Source: Wenjunlia vitaminophila DSM 41686 (GTDB lineage Bacteria > Actinomycetota > Actinomycetes > Streptomycetales > Streptomycetaceae). Taken from it: DNA of 34,831 nucleotides. The notes beneath the pieces are model-generated. The model was not told the origin of the DNA, ran no database searches, and saw only the letters and a program-made list of their open reading frames with translations. A program made the translations under genes and the position numbers. Every line of letters begins with the position of its first letter. Positions within the stretch are counted from its first letter, which is position 1. Positions 1 through 8,669 of the stretch are shown here, one piece after another. The DNA lies in assembly GCF_000380165.1 (NCBI RefSeq), contig NZ_KB904694.1, positions 1 to 34,831 on the forward strand, written 5' to 3'.

Positions 1-1
1 C

Positions 2-715
2 GCCAACAACGCCGGCGGCGGAAGCCTCTCCCTCCGCCCCGGCTGCACCTACACCCTCACCACACCCCTACCCGACATCACCGGACGCCTGGTCATCGAC
101 GCCAACCGATCCACCATCACCCGCGACACCACCGCCCCCTCCTTCACCATCCTCACCGTCCGCGGAAGCCTGGCGCTGGACGCGGTCACCATCTCCGGCG
201 GTGACTCCCCGAACTTCATCGGCGGCGGCATCCTCAACCACGGCCGACTCACCCTCACGGCGGGCAACATCACCGGCAACAGGGCCCTGGTCGGGGGTGG
301 CATCGGCACCACCAAGAGCGCCGTCACCGAGATCACCTCAAGCAACATCATGGGCAACCAGGCCATCGTCAACGGCGGCGGCATCTCCAACGACGCGACC
401 ATGACCGTGGCCTCGAGCCGCGTCATCGACAACACCGCCCAGAGCCTGGGCGGCGGGATCGCCAGCCGCGGTCGCCTCCAGGTCCTCAGCAGCAACGTCG
501 TCGAGAACCACGCCGGCAAGGGAGGGGGCCTGGCGAACATCCTCGGCACCACGCGGGTGTTCCGGAGCAACATCAACGACAACACCGCGGACGCCGCGCC
601 GGGAGGCATCCTCAACTCCGGCATCGCGGTGCTCCTGGAGTCCAGCCGGGTCCGCGGGAACACTCCCACCAACTGCGCGGGCAGCCTGAACCCCGTACCG
701 GGGTGTGTGGGCTGA
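2..715 (+). CDS. Right-handed beta-helix repeat protein, 5' truncated by the window edge
   Basis: The frame is open from the first complete codon to a TGA at 713-715, giving 237 residues of the C-terminal part. The sequence is built of imperfect repeats of about 23-25 residues carrying GGGI or GGGL followed by N/S-rich turns (for example GGGILNHGRLTL, GGGISNDATMTV, GGGIASRGRLQV). This is the pattern of parallel beta-helix proteins such as pectate-lyase-like and polymorphic-membrane-protein-like repeats. It ends in NCAGSLNPVPGCVG, where the two cysteines could form a disulfide, suggesting a secreted protein. Signal peptide and any catalytic residues would lie upstream and are not visible. No specific function can be given. 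It lies upstream of the integrase on the same strand, separated by 281 bp, so it may be either cargo of a mobile element or host DNA flanking it. Confidence 0.75.
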   Translation, partial: ANNAGGGSLSLRPGCTYTLTTPLPDITGRLVIDANRSTITRDTTAPSFTILTVRGSLALDAVTISGGDSPNFIGGGILNHGRLTLTAGNITGNRALVGGGIGTTKSAVTEITSSNIMGNQAIVNGGGISNDATMTVASSRVIDNTAQSLGGGIASRGRLQVLSSNVVENHAGKGGGLANILGTTRVFRSNINDNTADAAPGGILNSGIAVLLESSRVRGNTPTNCAGSLNPVPGCVG

Positions 716-996
716 GCCACCCGGCGGGTCCGTCACGGAAGACCGGCGCGTCGGGGCCGAGCATCCCGCCGATGCCTCGGCGCCGACGCGCTCACCCCAC
801 GGGCAGGGCCCCGCGACCGGACGCTGTGGCGTGCCACCGGGCTGCGGACGGCGCCCCCGGAGGCACGGCCTCACGAGTCGGTGGTGGCCCCCGCCACGGA
901 GTTCGACACGGTGAGCGGCAACAGCTTCCTACCGTGGATGGAAGTGTCTATCTGTGGACAGAGTGAAACATAGCCACAACCGGTAGCCTGCTGGTC
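716..996. other. Intergenic region ahead of the serine integrase
   Basis: No gene-like ORF is seen here; the overlapping frames have no family resemblance. The base composition becomes less GC-rich from about 930 onward, matching the integrase. No Shine-Dalgarno stands before the integrase ATG. A TAGCCT at 984-989 could be a -10 box only 7 nt before the ATG, which would make the integrase message nearly leaderless, but no good -35 is visible. An attachment half-site could lie here, because in several serine-integrase phages attP is next to int, but none can be recognised by eye. Confidence 0.4.
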
Positions 997-2610
997 ATGG
1001 CAACGAAGAGCAAGCGAGCAACGGCGGCCGAGCGGGCTGCGTACGACGTCGAGGCCGAGTGGACACCGGCAGACCTGGCGCTACTGGAGGAGCTGAAGAA
1101 GGCCGAGGCCCTGCTCCCCGAGGACGCCCCCCGAGCCCTGCTCTCGGTCCGCCTGTCCGTGTTCACCGACGAGACGACGTCCCCCGTCCGGCAGGAGCTC
1201 GACCTACGCCTACACGCCAGGGAGAAGGGGTTTCGGGTCGTCGGCGTCGCATCGGACCTGAACGTCTCGGCAACGAAGGTTCCGCCGTGGAAGCGCAAGA
1301 GCCTCGGCGAGTGGCTGAACGACCGAGCACCTGAGTTCGATGCTCTGCTCTTCTGGAAGCTGGACCGCTTCATCCGCAACCTGTCGGACCTCTCGGTCAT
1401 GGTCCAGTGGGCGGAGCGATACGGGAAGAACCTCGTATCGAAGAACGACCCGATCGACCTGTCTACGACCATCGGCAAGGTTCTCGTTACGGTCATCGGC
1501 GGTATCGCGGAGATCGAGGCGGGCAACACGTCGACCCGCGTCACGTCCCTGTGGGAGTACGCCAAGACTCAGGATGCGTGGCTCGTCGGCAAGCCTGCGT
1601 ACGGCTACGTCACGGAAGAGGGAAAGGATGGACGCCCCCGGCTGGCCGTCGACCCCGACGCGCGCACGGCTCTGCACTGGGCTCGGCGCATGGCTCTGCG
1701 CGGTCGGTCGGCTCGGTTCATGGTCCGGTGCATGGTTCGTTCGGGACTCATGAGCGAAGGGCTCACGACGACGACTCTCCTCCGCCGTCTCCGCAACCCT
1801 GCCACGCTCGGCTACCGCACCGAGGAGCACAAGAACGGAGGAGTGCGCCGCTCTCGGTTCGTGCTCGACAGGCAGGGCAAGCCGATATGGGTCGCTCCGG
1901 AAATCTTCACTCAGGAGGAGTTCGACTCTCTTCAGGCGGTGCTCGACGGCCGATCGAGGAAACAGCCGACTCGGCAGCCGGGAGGGGCGACCCGCTTCCT
2001 GGGGGTCATCGTGTGCGCGGACTGCAAGGGACACATGCTCGTCAAGAAGACCTCGAACAAGGGGCGCTCCTACTCCTACATGCGGTGCACCGACTGTAAG
2101 AGCGGAGGGCTCGGCGTCCCTGCCCCCGATGCCCTCTACCTCGCTCTCTCGCAACGCCTCCTGAAAGCTCTCGGCAGCTTCCCCGTGCAGGTGCGCGAGT
2201 ACGCCGAGGCGTCGGAGGCGCGGTCGGAAGTGAAGCGGCTGAAGGAGTCGGCGGCGTACTACATGAAGGAGCTCGAACCGGGAGGACGGTACGCCCCTTC
2301 AGCGTTCGCTCGGGAGCAGGCTCAGGCGACGCTGGACAAGCTCTTGAAGGATTTGGATGCCGTCGACCCTGTGACCCTTCAAGACAGATGGGAGAACGTC
2401 CACAACGGCGAGACGTGGCGCGAACGCTGGGAGTCGGGAGGGCTCGAAGCGCTGGAAGAGGACACCCGTCGAGTCGGCATCAAGTGCGAGGTGACCCGCA
2501 CGAAGGTGAAGGGGCAGCGTGCCCCGGACGTGAGCCTTCGAGTCCTCCTCCCCAAGGATGCGCGAGACCGGCTCGTCATCAAGGAGGACGCGTTCGCTGT
2601 CGAGCTGTGA
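997..2610 (+). CDS. Large serine recombinase (phage/ICE integrase)
   Basis: This is a 537-residue site-specific recombinase that would integrate or excise a phage or conjugative element by a phosphoserine intermediate. The N-terminal resolvase domain (about 45-190) shows R52-x-S followed by the nucleophile Ser62 in TTSPVRQ, and the KLDRFIRNLSDL motif around 121-132. A recombinase domain (PF07508-like) follows at about 197-320 (AYGYVTEEG to DGRSRK). Next is a zinc ribbon with Cys340, Cys343, Cys364 and Cys367, then a helical, probably coiled-coil segment at about 400-470. Length and order are those of complete phiC31/TP901-type integrases, so the gene looks intact. The ATG at 997 has no obvious ribosome-binding site. 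Codon use is less GC-rich than in the chromosomal genes that follow. No other phage or transfer gene is in the window, so it either belongs to an element extending left or is a remnant. Confidence 0.93.
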   Translation: MATKSKRATAAERAAYDVEAEWTPADLALLEELKKAEALLPEDAPRALLSVRLSVFTDETTSPVRQELDLRLHAREKGFRVVGVASDLNVSATKVPPWKRKSLGEWLNDRAPEFDALLFWKLDRFIRNLSDLSVMVQWAERYGKNLVSKNDPIDLSTTIGKVLVTVIGGIAEIEAGNTSTRVTSLWEYAKTQDAWLVGKPAYGYVTEEGKDGRPRLAVDPDARTALHWARRMALRGRSARFMVRCMVRSGLMSEGLTTTTLLRRLRNPATLGYRTEEHKNGGVRRSRFVLDRQGKPIWVAPEIFTQEEFDSLQAVLDGRSRKQPTRQPGGATRFLGVIVCADCKGHMLVKKTSNKGRSYSYMRCTDCKSGGLGVPAPDALYLALSQRLLKALGSFPVQVREYAEASEARSEVKRLKESAAYYMKELEPGGRYAPSAFAREQAQATLDKLLKDLDAVDPVTLQDRWENVHNGETWRERWESGGLEALEEDTRRVGIKCEVTRTKVKGQRAPDVSLRVLLPKDARDRLVIKEDAFAVEL

Positions 2611-2835
2611 GGCTCTGGCGCGCCGATCACTCTCCGCACTGGCCAGCGTCGACCCTCCGTAGCCGGCTCACCTTCGAGACCCCGTCTGTCACCCACCGGC
2701 AAGCGGGGTCCCTGCGTACAGCACAGAGCCCCTGTCGACCACACAGCAGCGCCAACACACAGAGCCCCAGCTCTTCCGGGTCATGAACGACTCGGGGAGG
2801 TCGGGGCTCTTTCCTGCATGTGGACAGGGGTCCGG
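2611..2835. other. Non-coding gap between integrase and the 75-residue ORF
   Basis: No supported gene. It contains two inverted repeats: a 7-bp stem at 2678-2684/2704-2710, and the 8-bp arms listed separately at 2761-2810. The DNA is compositionally like the integrase. With the integrase reading into it from the left and the small ORF from the right, it is a convergent 3' region and a possible place for an attachment half-site. Confidence 0.4.
2761..2810. terminator. Possible bidirectional terminator between integrase and small ORF
   Basis: Inverted arms AGAGCCCC (2761-2768) and GGGGCTCT (2803-2810) are separated by 34 nt. The right arm is followed by TTCC rather than a long T run. The position between two convergent reading frames fits a terminator, but the long loop makes it weak. 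Confidence 0.3.
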
Positions 2836-3063
2836 CTACACCCACTCGATTGAGGCGGAGACGGACACTCGGGACGCTTCTGTCTCTGTCGGTAGCGGCG
2901 TACGAGGAGCGGGGGCAGGGGTTCGTTCCATACGTCGAGCACCCATCCGAGAGAGCGCCTGTACGGCCTGCTCCCGCTCATTCTCGGACAGCTTGGCCAG
3001 GGCCTCGGCTACCGCCTCACGGGCCCGCTCAGGGGCAGGTAACGGCCTCCCTGACCTGCTCAC
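2836..3063 (-). CDS. Hypothetical 75-residue protein coupled to the radical SAM gene
   Basis: A GTG start at 3063-3061 overlaps the TGA of the radical SAM gene in a GTGA arrangement. The last sense codons of that gene (encoding GREGK) read GGTAGGGAGGGGAAG, which also supplies a strong purine-rich Shine-Dalgarno. Both facts favour a real, translationally coupled gene. The product is a charged helix (about 10-42, AREAVAEALAKLSENEREQ and on) followed by a proline-rich, likely disordered tail. No family is recognised. It is not the TIGR03936/DUF2344 protein that I expect at this place in actinomycetes. It carries a TTA codon at residue 8. It could be a small protein brought by the mobile element, or a chance ORF. 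Confidence 0.45.
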   Translation of the reverse strand: MSRSGRPLPAPERAREAVAEALAKLSENEREQAVQALSRMGARRMERTPAPAPRTPLPTETEASRVSVSASIEWV

Positions 3064-5006
3064 TTCCCCTCCCTACCGGTGTTGATGAGGGTCAGGGAGA
3101 GCAGGCTCTTACCCGCCGTGGGGCTCAGTTGTGGCCATGTGTCGAATTGGGGACACACGCCGCAGTCGAAACACGGGGTCCACCGGCAGTCCTCGACCTC
3201 GACCTCCTCCAGGGCGTCCTGCCAGTCCTCCCAGAGCCAGTCCTTGTCCAGACCCGAGTCGAGGTGGTCCCAGGGCAGGACCTCCTCGTAGCCCCGCTCC
3301 CGGGTGGTGTACCAGGCGACGTCCACCACCTCGTCGGCCAGCACCCGCTCGGCGCACTCCATCCAGCGGTCGAACGAGAAGTGCTCGCGCCAGCCGTCGA
3401 AGCGCCCGCCGCTGTCGTACACGGCCTGGATCACCCGGCCCAGGCGGCGGTCGCCTCGGGAGAGCAGGCCCTCGACGATCCCCGGCTTGCCGTCGTGGTA
3501 GCGGAACCCGATGGACCGCCCGTACCTGCGGTCCGCACGGATCGCGTCGCGCAGCTTCTCCAGCCGGGCGTCCGTCTCCTCCGCGCCGAGCTGCGGCGCC
3601 CACTGGAACGGGGTGTGCGGCTTGGGCACGAAGCCCCCGATGGAGACCGTGCAGCGGATGTCGGAGCGGCCGGAGACCTCACGCCCCTTGGCGATCACCT
3701 TCTTGGCCATCTCGGCGATCTGGAGCACGTCCTCGTCGGTCTCGGTGGGCAGGCCGCACATGAAGTACAGCTTCACCTGGCGCCAGCCGTTGCCGTAGGC
3801 GGTCGCGACCGTGCGGATCAGGTCCTCCTCGGAGACCATCTTGTTGATGACCCGGCGAATCCGCTCGGACCCGCCCTCGGGGGCGAAGGTCAGCCCGGAC
3901 CGGCGCCCGTTCCTGGTCAGCTCGTTGGCCAGGTCGATGTTGAAGGCGTCCACCCGGGTGGACGGCAGGGAGAGGCCGATCTTGTCGTCCTCGTACCGGT
4001 CGGCGAGGCCCCTGGTGATGTCGGCGATCTCGGAGTGGTCGGCCGAGGAGAGCGAGAGCAGCCCGACCTCCTCGAAACCGGTCGCCTTCAGGCCCCGGTC
4101 CACCATCTCCCCGATCCCGGTGATCGAACGCTCCCGCACCGGACGAGTGATCATGCCCGCCTGGCAGAAGCGGCACCCCCGGGTGCAGCCCCGGAAGATC
4201 TCCACCGACATCCGCTCGTGCACGGTCTCCGCCAGCGGCACCAGGGGCTTCTTGGGGTAGGGCCACTGGTCCAGGTCCATCACGGTGTGCTTGGCGACCC
4301 TCCAGGGCACGCCGGAGCGGTTCGGCACCACCCGGCCGATCCGGCCGTCCGGCAGGTACTCCACGTCGTAGAACCGCGGCACGTACACCCCACCGGTCCT
4401 GGCCAGGCGGAGCAGCAGTTCCTCGCGCCCACCGGGCCGGCCCTCCGCCTTGAAGGCCCGGATCACCTCGGTGATCTCCAGGACCGCCTGCTCCCCGTCG
4501 CCGACCACGGCGCAGTCCAGGAAGTCGGCGATCGGCTCGGGGTTGAACGCGGCGTGCCCACCGGCGATCACGATCGGGTCGTCGGGCCCGCGGTCCGCGG
4601 CGCGCAGGGGGATGCCGGCGAGGTCCAGGGCGGCGAGCAGGTTGGTGTAGCCCAGCTCCGTGGAGAAGCTGACGCCGAACGCGTCGAACGCGCCGACCGG
4701 GCGGTGGGCGTCCACGGTGAACTGGGGCACGCCGTGCTGCCGCATCAGCGCCTCGAGGTCGGGCCAGACGCTGTAGGTCCGCTCCGCCAGCACTCCGTCG
4801 CGCTCGTTGAGCACCTCGTAGAGGATCATGACGCCCTGGTTGGGCAGGCCCACCTCGTAGGCGTCCGGGTACATCAGCGCCCAGCGGACGTCGCAGGAGT
4901 CCCAGTCCTTGACCGTGGAGTTGAGCTCGCCCCCGACGTACTGGATGGGCTTCTGCACGTGCGGGAGGAGCGCTTCCAGGCGCGGGAAGACCGACTCGAC
5001 AGGCAT
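3060..5006 (-). CDS. TIGR03960-family B12-binding-domain radical SAM protein
   Basis: 648 residues from an ATG at 5006. The N-terminal 230 or so residues form the B12-binding-like region typical of the TIGR03960 family (VGLPNQGVMILYEVLN, IVIAGGHAAFNPEP). The radical SAM core follows with the 4Fe-4S motif CTRGCRFC (Cys274, Cys278, Cys281, a CX3CX2C pattern), then family landmarks FAPEGGSERIR and MCGLPTETDEDV. The C-terminus holds another cysteine cluster, CRWTPCFDCGVCP. The reaction of this family is not established. In actinobacteria it normally precedes a TIGR03936 gene, after which come RNase E/G and rplU-rpmA-obg; that neighbour is absent here. The last residues (LSPTAGKSLLSLTLINTGREGK) resemble the family ending but run into mobile-element DNA, so the extreme C-terminus may be altered. 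A hairpin upstream separates it from rodA. Confidence 0.9.
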   Translation of the reverse strand: MPVESVFPRLEALLPHVQKPIQYVGGELNSTVKDWDSCDVRWALMYPDAYEVGLPNQGVMILYEVLNERDGVLAERTYSVWPDLEALMRQHGVPQFTVDAHRPVGAFDAFGVSFSTELGYTNLLAALDLAGIPLRAADRGPDDPIVIAGGHAAFNPEPIADFLDCAVVGDGEQAVLEITEVIRAFKAEGRPGGREELLLRLARTGGVYVPRFYDVEYLPDGRIGRVVPNRSGVPWRVAKHTVMDLDQWPYPKKPLVPLAETVHERMSVEIFRGCTRGCRFCQAGMITRPVRERSITGIGEMVDRGLKATGFEEVGLLSLSSADHSEIADITRGLADRYEDDKIGLSLPSTRVDAFNIDLANELTRNGRRSGLTFAPEGGSERIRRVINKMVSEEDLIRTVATAYGNGWRQVKLYFMCGLPTETDEDVLQIAEMAKKVIAKGREVSGRSDIRCTVSIGGFVPKPHTPFQWAPQLGAEETDARLEKLRDAIRADRRYGRSIGFRYHDGKPGIVEGLLSRGDRRLGRVIQAVYDSGGRFDGWREHFSFDRWMECAERVLADEVVDVAWYTTRERGYEEVLPWDHLDSGLDKDWLWEDWQDALEEVEVEDCRWTPCFDCGVCPQFDTWPQLSPTAGKSLLSLTLINTGREGK

Positions 5007-5079
5007 CGCTGTGTCTCTCGTGAGCGGGTGGGGAGTGTGGTCCCCAACCCTAACCCGCCGAGCGGGTCACCGACGACGT

Positions 5080-5129
5080 CCTCCGGCTCCCCCCGGGGGG
5101 CACGGGTGGCCGCCAGGGGGAGCCGGAGG
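5080..5129 (-). terminator. Hairpin terminator after rodA
   Basis: Perfect 14-bp inverted arms, CCTCCGGCTCCCCC at 5080-5093 and its complement at 5116-5129, with a 22-nt loop. It begins 38 nt after the rodA stop. No T run follows, as is usual for high-GC actinomycete terminators. It probably ends the mreB-to-rodA transcript. Confidence 0.65.
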
Positions 5130-5166
5130 CACGCGTACCGGGCACCGCGGCGGGACCTGCTCCCGG

Positions 5167-6363
5167 TCACGCGGAGACGGGGCGTTGCAGGCGGATGGAC
5201 TGGAGGAGCCCCACCGCTATCCAGACCGCGAACATCGACGTCCCGCCGTAGGAGACGAACGGCAGCGGAAGTCCGGCCACGGGCATGATGCCCAGCGCCA
5301 TCCCGATGTTCTCGAACGCCTGGAAGGCGAACCAGGACACCACCCCCGCGGCCACTATCGTGCTGTAGAGGTCCTTGGCGTTCCGGGCGATGGCGCAGGC
5401 CCGCCAGAGCACGACGCCGATCAGCAGGATCAGCCCGCCGGCCCCGACGAAGCCCAGTTCCTCCCCGGCGACGGTGAAGATGAAGTCGGTCTGCTGTTCG
5501 GGGACGAACTGCCCGGTGGTCTGGCTGCCGTGCAGCAGCCCCTTGCCCAGCAGCCCGCCGGAGCCGATGGCGATCCTGGCCTGGTTGGTGTTGTAGCCGA
5601 CGCCCGCGGGGTCGAGGGCCGGGTTGGCGAACGCCGCGAACCGGTTGATCTGGTACTCGTCCAGGACGCCGAGCTGCCAGATCAGCACCGCCCCCGCCAC
5701 ACCGGTGCCGATCAGGCCGACCACCCACCGGTTGGAGGCGCCGGACGCCAGCAGCACCCCCAGCACCACGATGGCCATCACCATGACCGAACCCATGTCC
5801 GGCATCAGCAGGACCACGCCCATCGGGAGCGCGGCCAGCGCCAGGGCGTACAGGACGGTGCGGTGGTCGGGGTGTTCCCGGTCGCCGGTGTCCACCTTGG
5901 TGGCCAGCAGCACCGCCATCCCCAGGATGATGGTGATCTTGGCGAACTCCGCCGGCTGGATGGTGAAGCCGCCGCCGACCACCAGCCAGGCGTGCGCGCC
6001 GTTGATGGTGGTGCCCAGGGGAGTGAGCACCGCCCCGAGCAGCAGGATCGACAGGATGTAGAACGCCGGGACCGCGCTGCGCAGCCGGCGGTGCCCGATG
6101 GCCATGACCGCACCGGCCAGGACCAGCCCTATCACCACGTTGACCACGTTGCGGAACAGGAAGTAGTACTGGTCACCGTGGGTGAGCTCGGTGCGGTTCC
6201 GGGTGGCGGACCACACCAGCACGGTCCCCAGGCCGGACAGCATCAGGGCGGCGATCACCATCACCCAGTCCATGCGCCACAGCCAGGAGTCACGGGCGAG
6301 CAGCCGGCCCAGCGAGGAGCGGGGCGGGGAGTACCGGGCGACGGAGTAGCCGGTGCTGGTCAT
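5167..6363 (-). CDS. rodA: RodA, SEDS-family peptidoglycan glycosyltransferase
   Basis: A 398-residue polytopic membrane protein of the SEDS family (RodA/FtsW/SpoVE), which polymerises lipid II into glycan strands with a class B PBP partner. Landmarks are the conserved QPAEFAKI (136-142), PEQQTDFIF (288-296) whose Asp293 matches the essential SEDS aspartate, and the C-terminal NIGMALGIMPVAGLPLPFVSYGG. About ten hydrophobic segments are visible. The ATG at 6363 overlaps the PBP2 stop as ATGA, so the synthase pair is translationally coupled, which fits the RodA-PBP2 complex. RodA rather than FtsW is chosen because it sits in the mre cluster and there is no ftsQ/murG context. Confidence 0.95.
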   Translation of the reverse strand: MTSTGYSVARYSPPRSSLGRLLARDSWLWRMDWVMVIAALMLSGLGTVLVWSATRNRTELTHGDQYYFLFRNVVNVVIGLVLAGAVMAIGHRRLRSAVPAFYILSILLLGAVLTPLGTTINGAHAWLVVGGGFTIQPAEFAKITIILGMAVLLATKVDTGDREHPDHRTVLYALALAALPMGVVLLMPDMGSVMVMAIVVLGVLLASGASNRWVVGLIGTGVAGAVLIWQLGVLDEYQINRFAAFANPALDPAGVGYNTNQARIAIGSGGLLGKGLLHGSQTTGQFVPEQQTDFIFTVAGEELGFVGAGGLILLIGVVLWRACAIARNAKDLYSTIVAAGVVSWFAFQAFENIGMALGIMPVAGLPLPFVSYGGTSMFAVWIAVGLLQSIRLQRPVSA

Positions 6364-8669
6364 GGGCGCTTCCGGGCGTGCTGGACACGGTGGGGGCGGT
6401 CTGCGGGCAGGGCGGCGAGCACCGGCGGGACCGCGCCGGACCCGCCGGCGGGGGCCAGCGCCTGGTCGCTGCTGCTGGGGGGCAGCGCGTCGTCGAGGTC
6501 CGTCGTGCCCGCGCCGGGGGTGCTCGTCGGGGCGGACGGCGTCTTGGTGTCCCGCCAGGAGCGTCGCTTCTTGTCCAGGTCGGCCTGCTGGATGGTGCCG
6601 TCCTTGTTGATCTTCGGCAGCTCGGTCTTCGGCTTCGGCAGCAGCCCGTTCTTCTTGTTGACGCCGCCGCCCCCGTCCACGCCGTAGAGCGCGTTGTAGA
6701 TCTTCCGCACCGCGGGCGCGGAGGCGCCGGAGCCGGTGCCTCCCTGGGAGATCGTCATCACGATCGAGTACTCCTTGGTGTACGTGGCGAACCAGGAGGT
6801 CGTCTGCTTGCCGTACACCTCGGCGGTACCGGTCTTGGCGTGCATGGGGATCTTGGCCTGGGGCCAGCCGCCGAACCGCCAGGCAGCGGTGCCCCGGGTG
6901 GCCACGCCGGCCAGTGCCTCGTCCATGTAGTCACGGGTCTTGCGGCTTATCGGCAACTTCCCCTTGACCTTGGGCTTGAGCTCCTTCACCCGGGCGCCGT
7001 CGGGGCTGATCACCGCCTTGCCCACGGCCGGCTCGTAGATGGTGCCGCCGTTGCTGATCGCCGCGTAGATGCTGGCCATCTGGATCGGCGTCACCAGGGT
7101 GTCGCCCTGCCCGATGGAGAAGTTCACCGTGTCACCCGCGCGCATCCGGAAGCCCTCGGCGCAGTTCTCCCGGGCGATGGCGGTGCCGTAGTCGTCCTTC
7201 TTGGACTTCGCCTGCTCGCACCAGGCGTCCTTGTTGAGGTCGTAGTAGTCCTTCTTCCACTTCCGGTCCGGAATCCGGCCGTCGGCCTCGGAGGGCAGGT
7301 CCACGCCGGTCGCCGAGCCGAGACCGAAGTCCTTGGCGGTGCGGAAGAACCAGTCCTTGGGCTTCTTGGGGTCGTTCCCGCCGTCCTTCTTCCACTCCTG
7401 GTAGGCGAGCCGGTAGAAGACCGTGTCGCAGGAGACCTCCAGGGCGCGGCCCAGGGAGATCGGGCCGTAGCTCTGGGACTCGAAGTTCTTGAAGCTGTGA
7501 CCCTCGATGTCGAAGGCCGAGCTGCAGTCGTACCGGCCGTCCAGGGGATAGCCGGCGCGCACGGCCGCCGCGGTGGACACCACCTTGAAGATCGACCCGG
7601 GGGCCGCCTGCCCCTGGGTGGCCCGGTTGAGCAGCGGGTAGTTGGACTTCTCCCCGGTCAGCTTCCGGTACTCGTCAGCGTCGATCCCACCCACCCAGAC
7701 GTTGGGGTCGTAGGTGGGGGCGCTGGCCATGGCGACCACCCTCCCGGTCTTGGCCTCCATCACCACGATGGCGCCCGAGTCCGCCTTGTAGTTGCGGCCG
7801 GTGTTGTGGTCGAACTGGGTGCGGGCCTCCTTCATGGCCTGGACCAGTTCCTTCTCGGCAAGGGCCTGGACCCGCGAGTCGATGCTGGTCACCACGGTGG
7901 AGCCGGGCTTGGCCGGGGTGCTTCCGGCCTTGCCGATGACCCTGCCGAGGTTGTCCACCTCGTGCCGGGTCACCCCCGCGGTGCCGCGCAGCTCGCTGTC
8001 GTAGGTGCGCTCGAGGCCGGCACGGCCGATCTGGTCGGAACGCAGCAGCGGGGGCTTGCCCGACGCCTCCCGCTCGGCGATCTCCTCGTCCGAGACCGGG
8101 GAGAGGTAGCCGAGGACCTGGGCGGTCTTGGCGCCCTTCGGCTTGCCGTAGCGTCGCACCGCGGTGGGTTCCGCGGTGATCCCGGGGAACTGGTCGGGGC
8201 GTTCGACGATCTGCAGGGCCTGCTGGCTCGTGGCCTCGTCGCTGATCGGGATGGGCTGGTAGGGCGATCCGTTCCAGCACGGCTGCGGGGTCTGCGCGTC
8301 GCACAGCCGCACCTTGTCGGTGACGTCCTTCTCCTTCATCCCGAGCACCCCGGCCACGCGGGCCAGCACCGCCTCGCCGTCGTCCGGTTGCTTCAGCAGC
8401 TCGGTGCGGTCGGCGGAGACGACCAGGCGGTTCTCGTTGTCCGCCAGCGGAACGCCGTTGGCGTCCAGGATGGCCCCGCGGACCGCCGGGGTGACGACTT
8501 CCTGGACGTGGTTGCGGGAGGCCTCTTCCGTGTACTGCTCACCGTTGCGGATCTGGAGGTACCACAGCCTGCCGCCGAGGGTGAGCAGCAGGGAGAGCAC
8601 CAGGATCTGGATGGCGACCAGGCGGATCGCCACCCGCCGGGTCCGGCCGGTCTCCGGGATGTTGCTCAC
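6360..8669 (-). CDS. mrdA: Penicillin-binding protein 2 (class B transpeptidase of the elongasome)
   Basis: 769 residues from a GTG at 8669 that overlaps the mreD stop (GTGA). A short cytoplasmic N-terminus is followed by one membrane anchor (about 14-36), a dimerisation/pedestal domain (about 60-240) and the transpeptidase domain. Its motifs are Ser359-Ile-Phe-Lys362 (SxxK nucleophile), Ser413-Cys-Asp415 (SxD in place of SxN, normal in PBP2 proteins) and Lys612-Thr-Gly-Thr (KTG). After about residue 660 there is a proline/serine-rich tail of about 100 residues that is likely disordered and is longer than in proteobacterial PBP2. It cross-links peptidoglycan outside the membrane together with RodA. 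Middle gene of a coupled mreC-mreD-mrdA-rodA operon. Confidence 0.95.
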   Translation of the reverse strand: MSNIPETGRTRRVAIRLVAIQILVLSLLLTLGGRLWYLQIRNGEQYTEEASRNHVQEVVTPAVRGAILDANGVPLADNENRLVVSADRTELLKQPDDGEAVLARVAGVLGMKEKDVTDKVRLCDAQTPQPCWNGSPYQPIPISDEATSQQALQIVERPDQFPGITAEPTAVRRYGKPKGAKTAQVLGYLSPVSDEEIAEREASGKPPLLRSDQIGRAGLERTYDSELRGTAGVTRHEVDNLGRVIGKAGSTPAKPGSTVVTSIDSRVQALAEKELVQAMKEARTQFDHNTGRNYKADSGAIVVMEAKTGRVVAMASAPTYDPNVWVGGIDADEYRKLTGEKSNYPLLNRATQGQAAPGSIFKVVSTAAAVRAGYPLDGRYDCSSAFDIEGHSFKNFESQSYGPISLGRALEVSCDTVFYRLAYQEWKKDGGNDPKKPKDWFFRTAKDFGLGSATGVDLPSEADGRIPDRKWKKDYYDLNKDAWCEQAKSKKDDYGTAIARENCAEGFRMRAGDTVNFSIGQGDTLVTPIQMASIYAAISNGGTIYEPAVGKAVISPDGARVKELKPKVKGKLPISRKTRDYMDEALAGVATRGTAAWRFGGWPQAKIPMHAKTGTAEVYGKQTTSWFATYTKEYSIVMTISQGGTGSGASAPAVRKIYNALYGVDGGGGVNKKNGLLPKPKTELPKINKDGTIQQADLDKKRRSWRDTKTPSAPTSTPGAGTTDLDDALPPSSSDQALAPAGGSGAVPPVLAALPADRPHRVQHARKRP

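Noticed and set aside
953-2827. 9-bp direct repeat TGTGGACAG at 953-961 and 2819-2827 flanking the integrase, as a possible att core
   Set aside because: A 9-base match between two regions of this size is expected about half the time by chance, and nothing else supports it.
2820-5288. 822-residue plus-strand ORF
   Set aside because: Antisense to the clearly real radical SAM gene; composition is His/Val/Gly/Leu-rich as expected for such mirror frames.
7416-7440. PBP2 second motif is SCD instead of SxN
   Set aside because: SxD is normal in PBP2-type enzymes, so this is not a loss of function.
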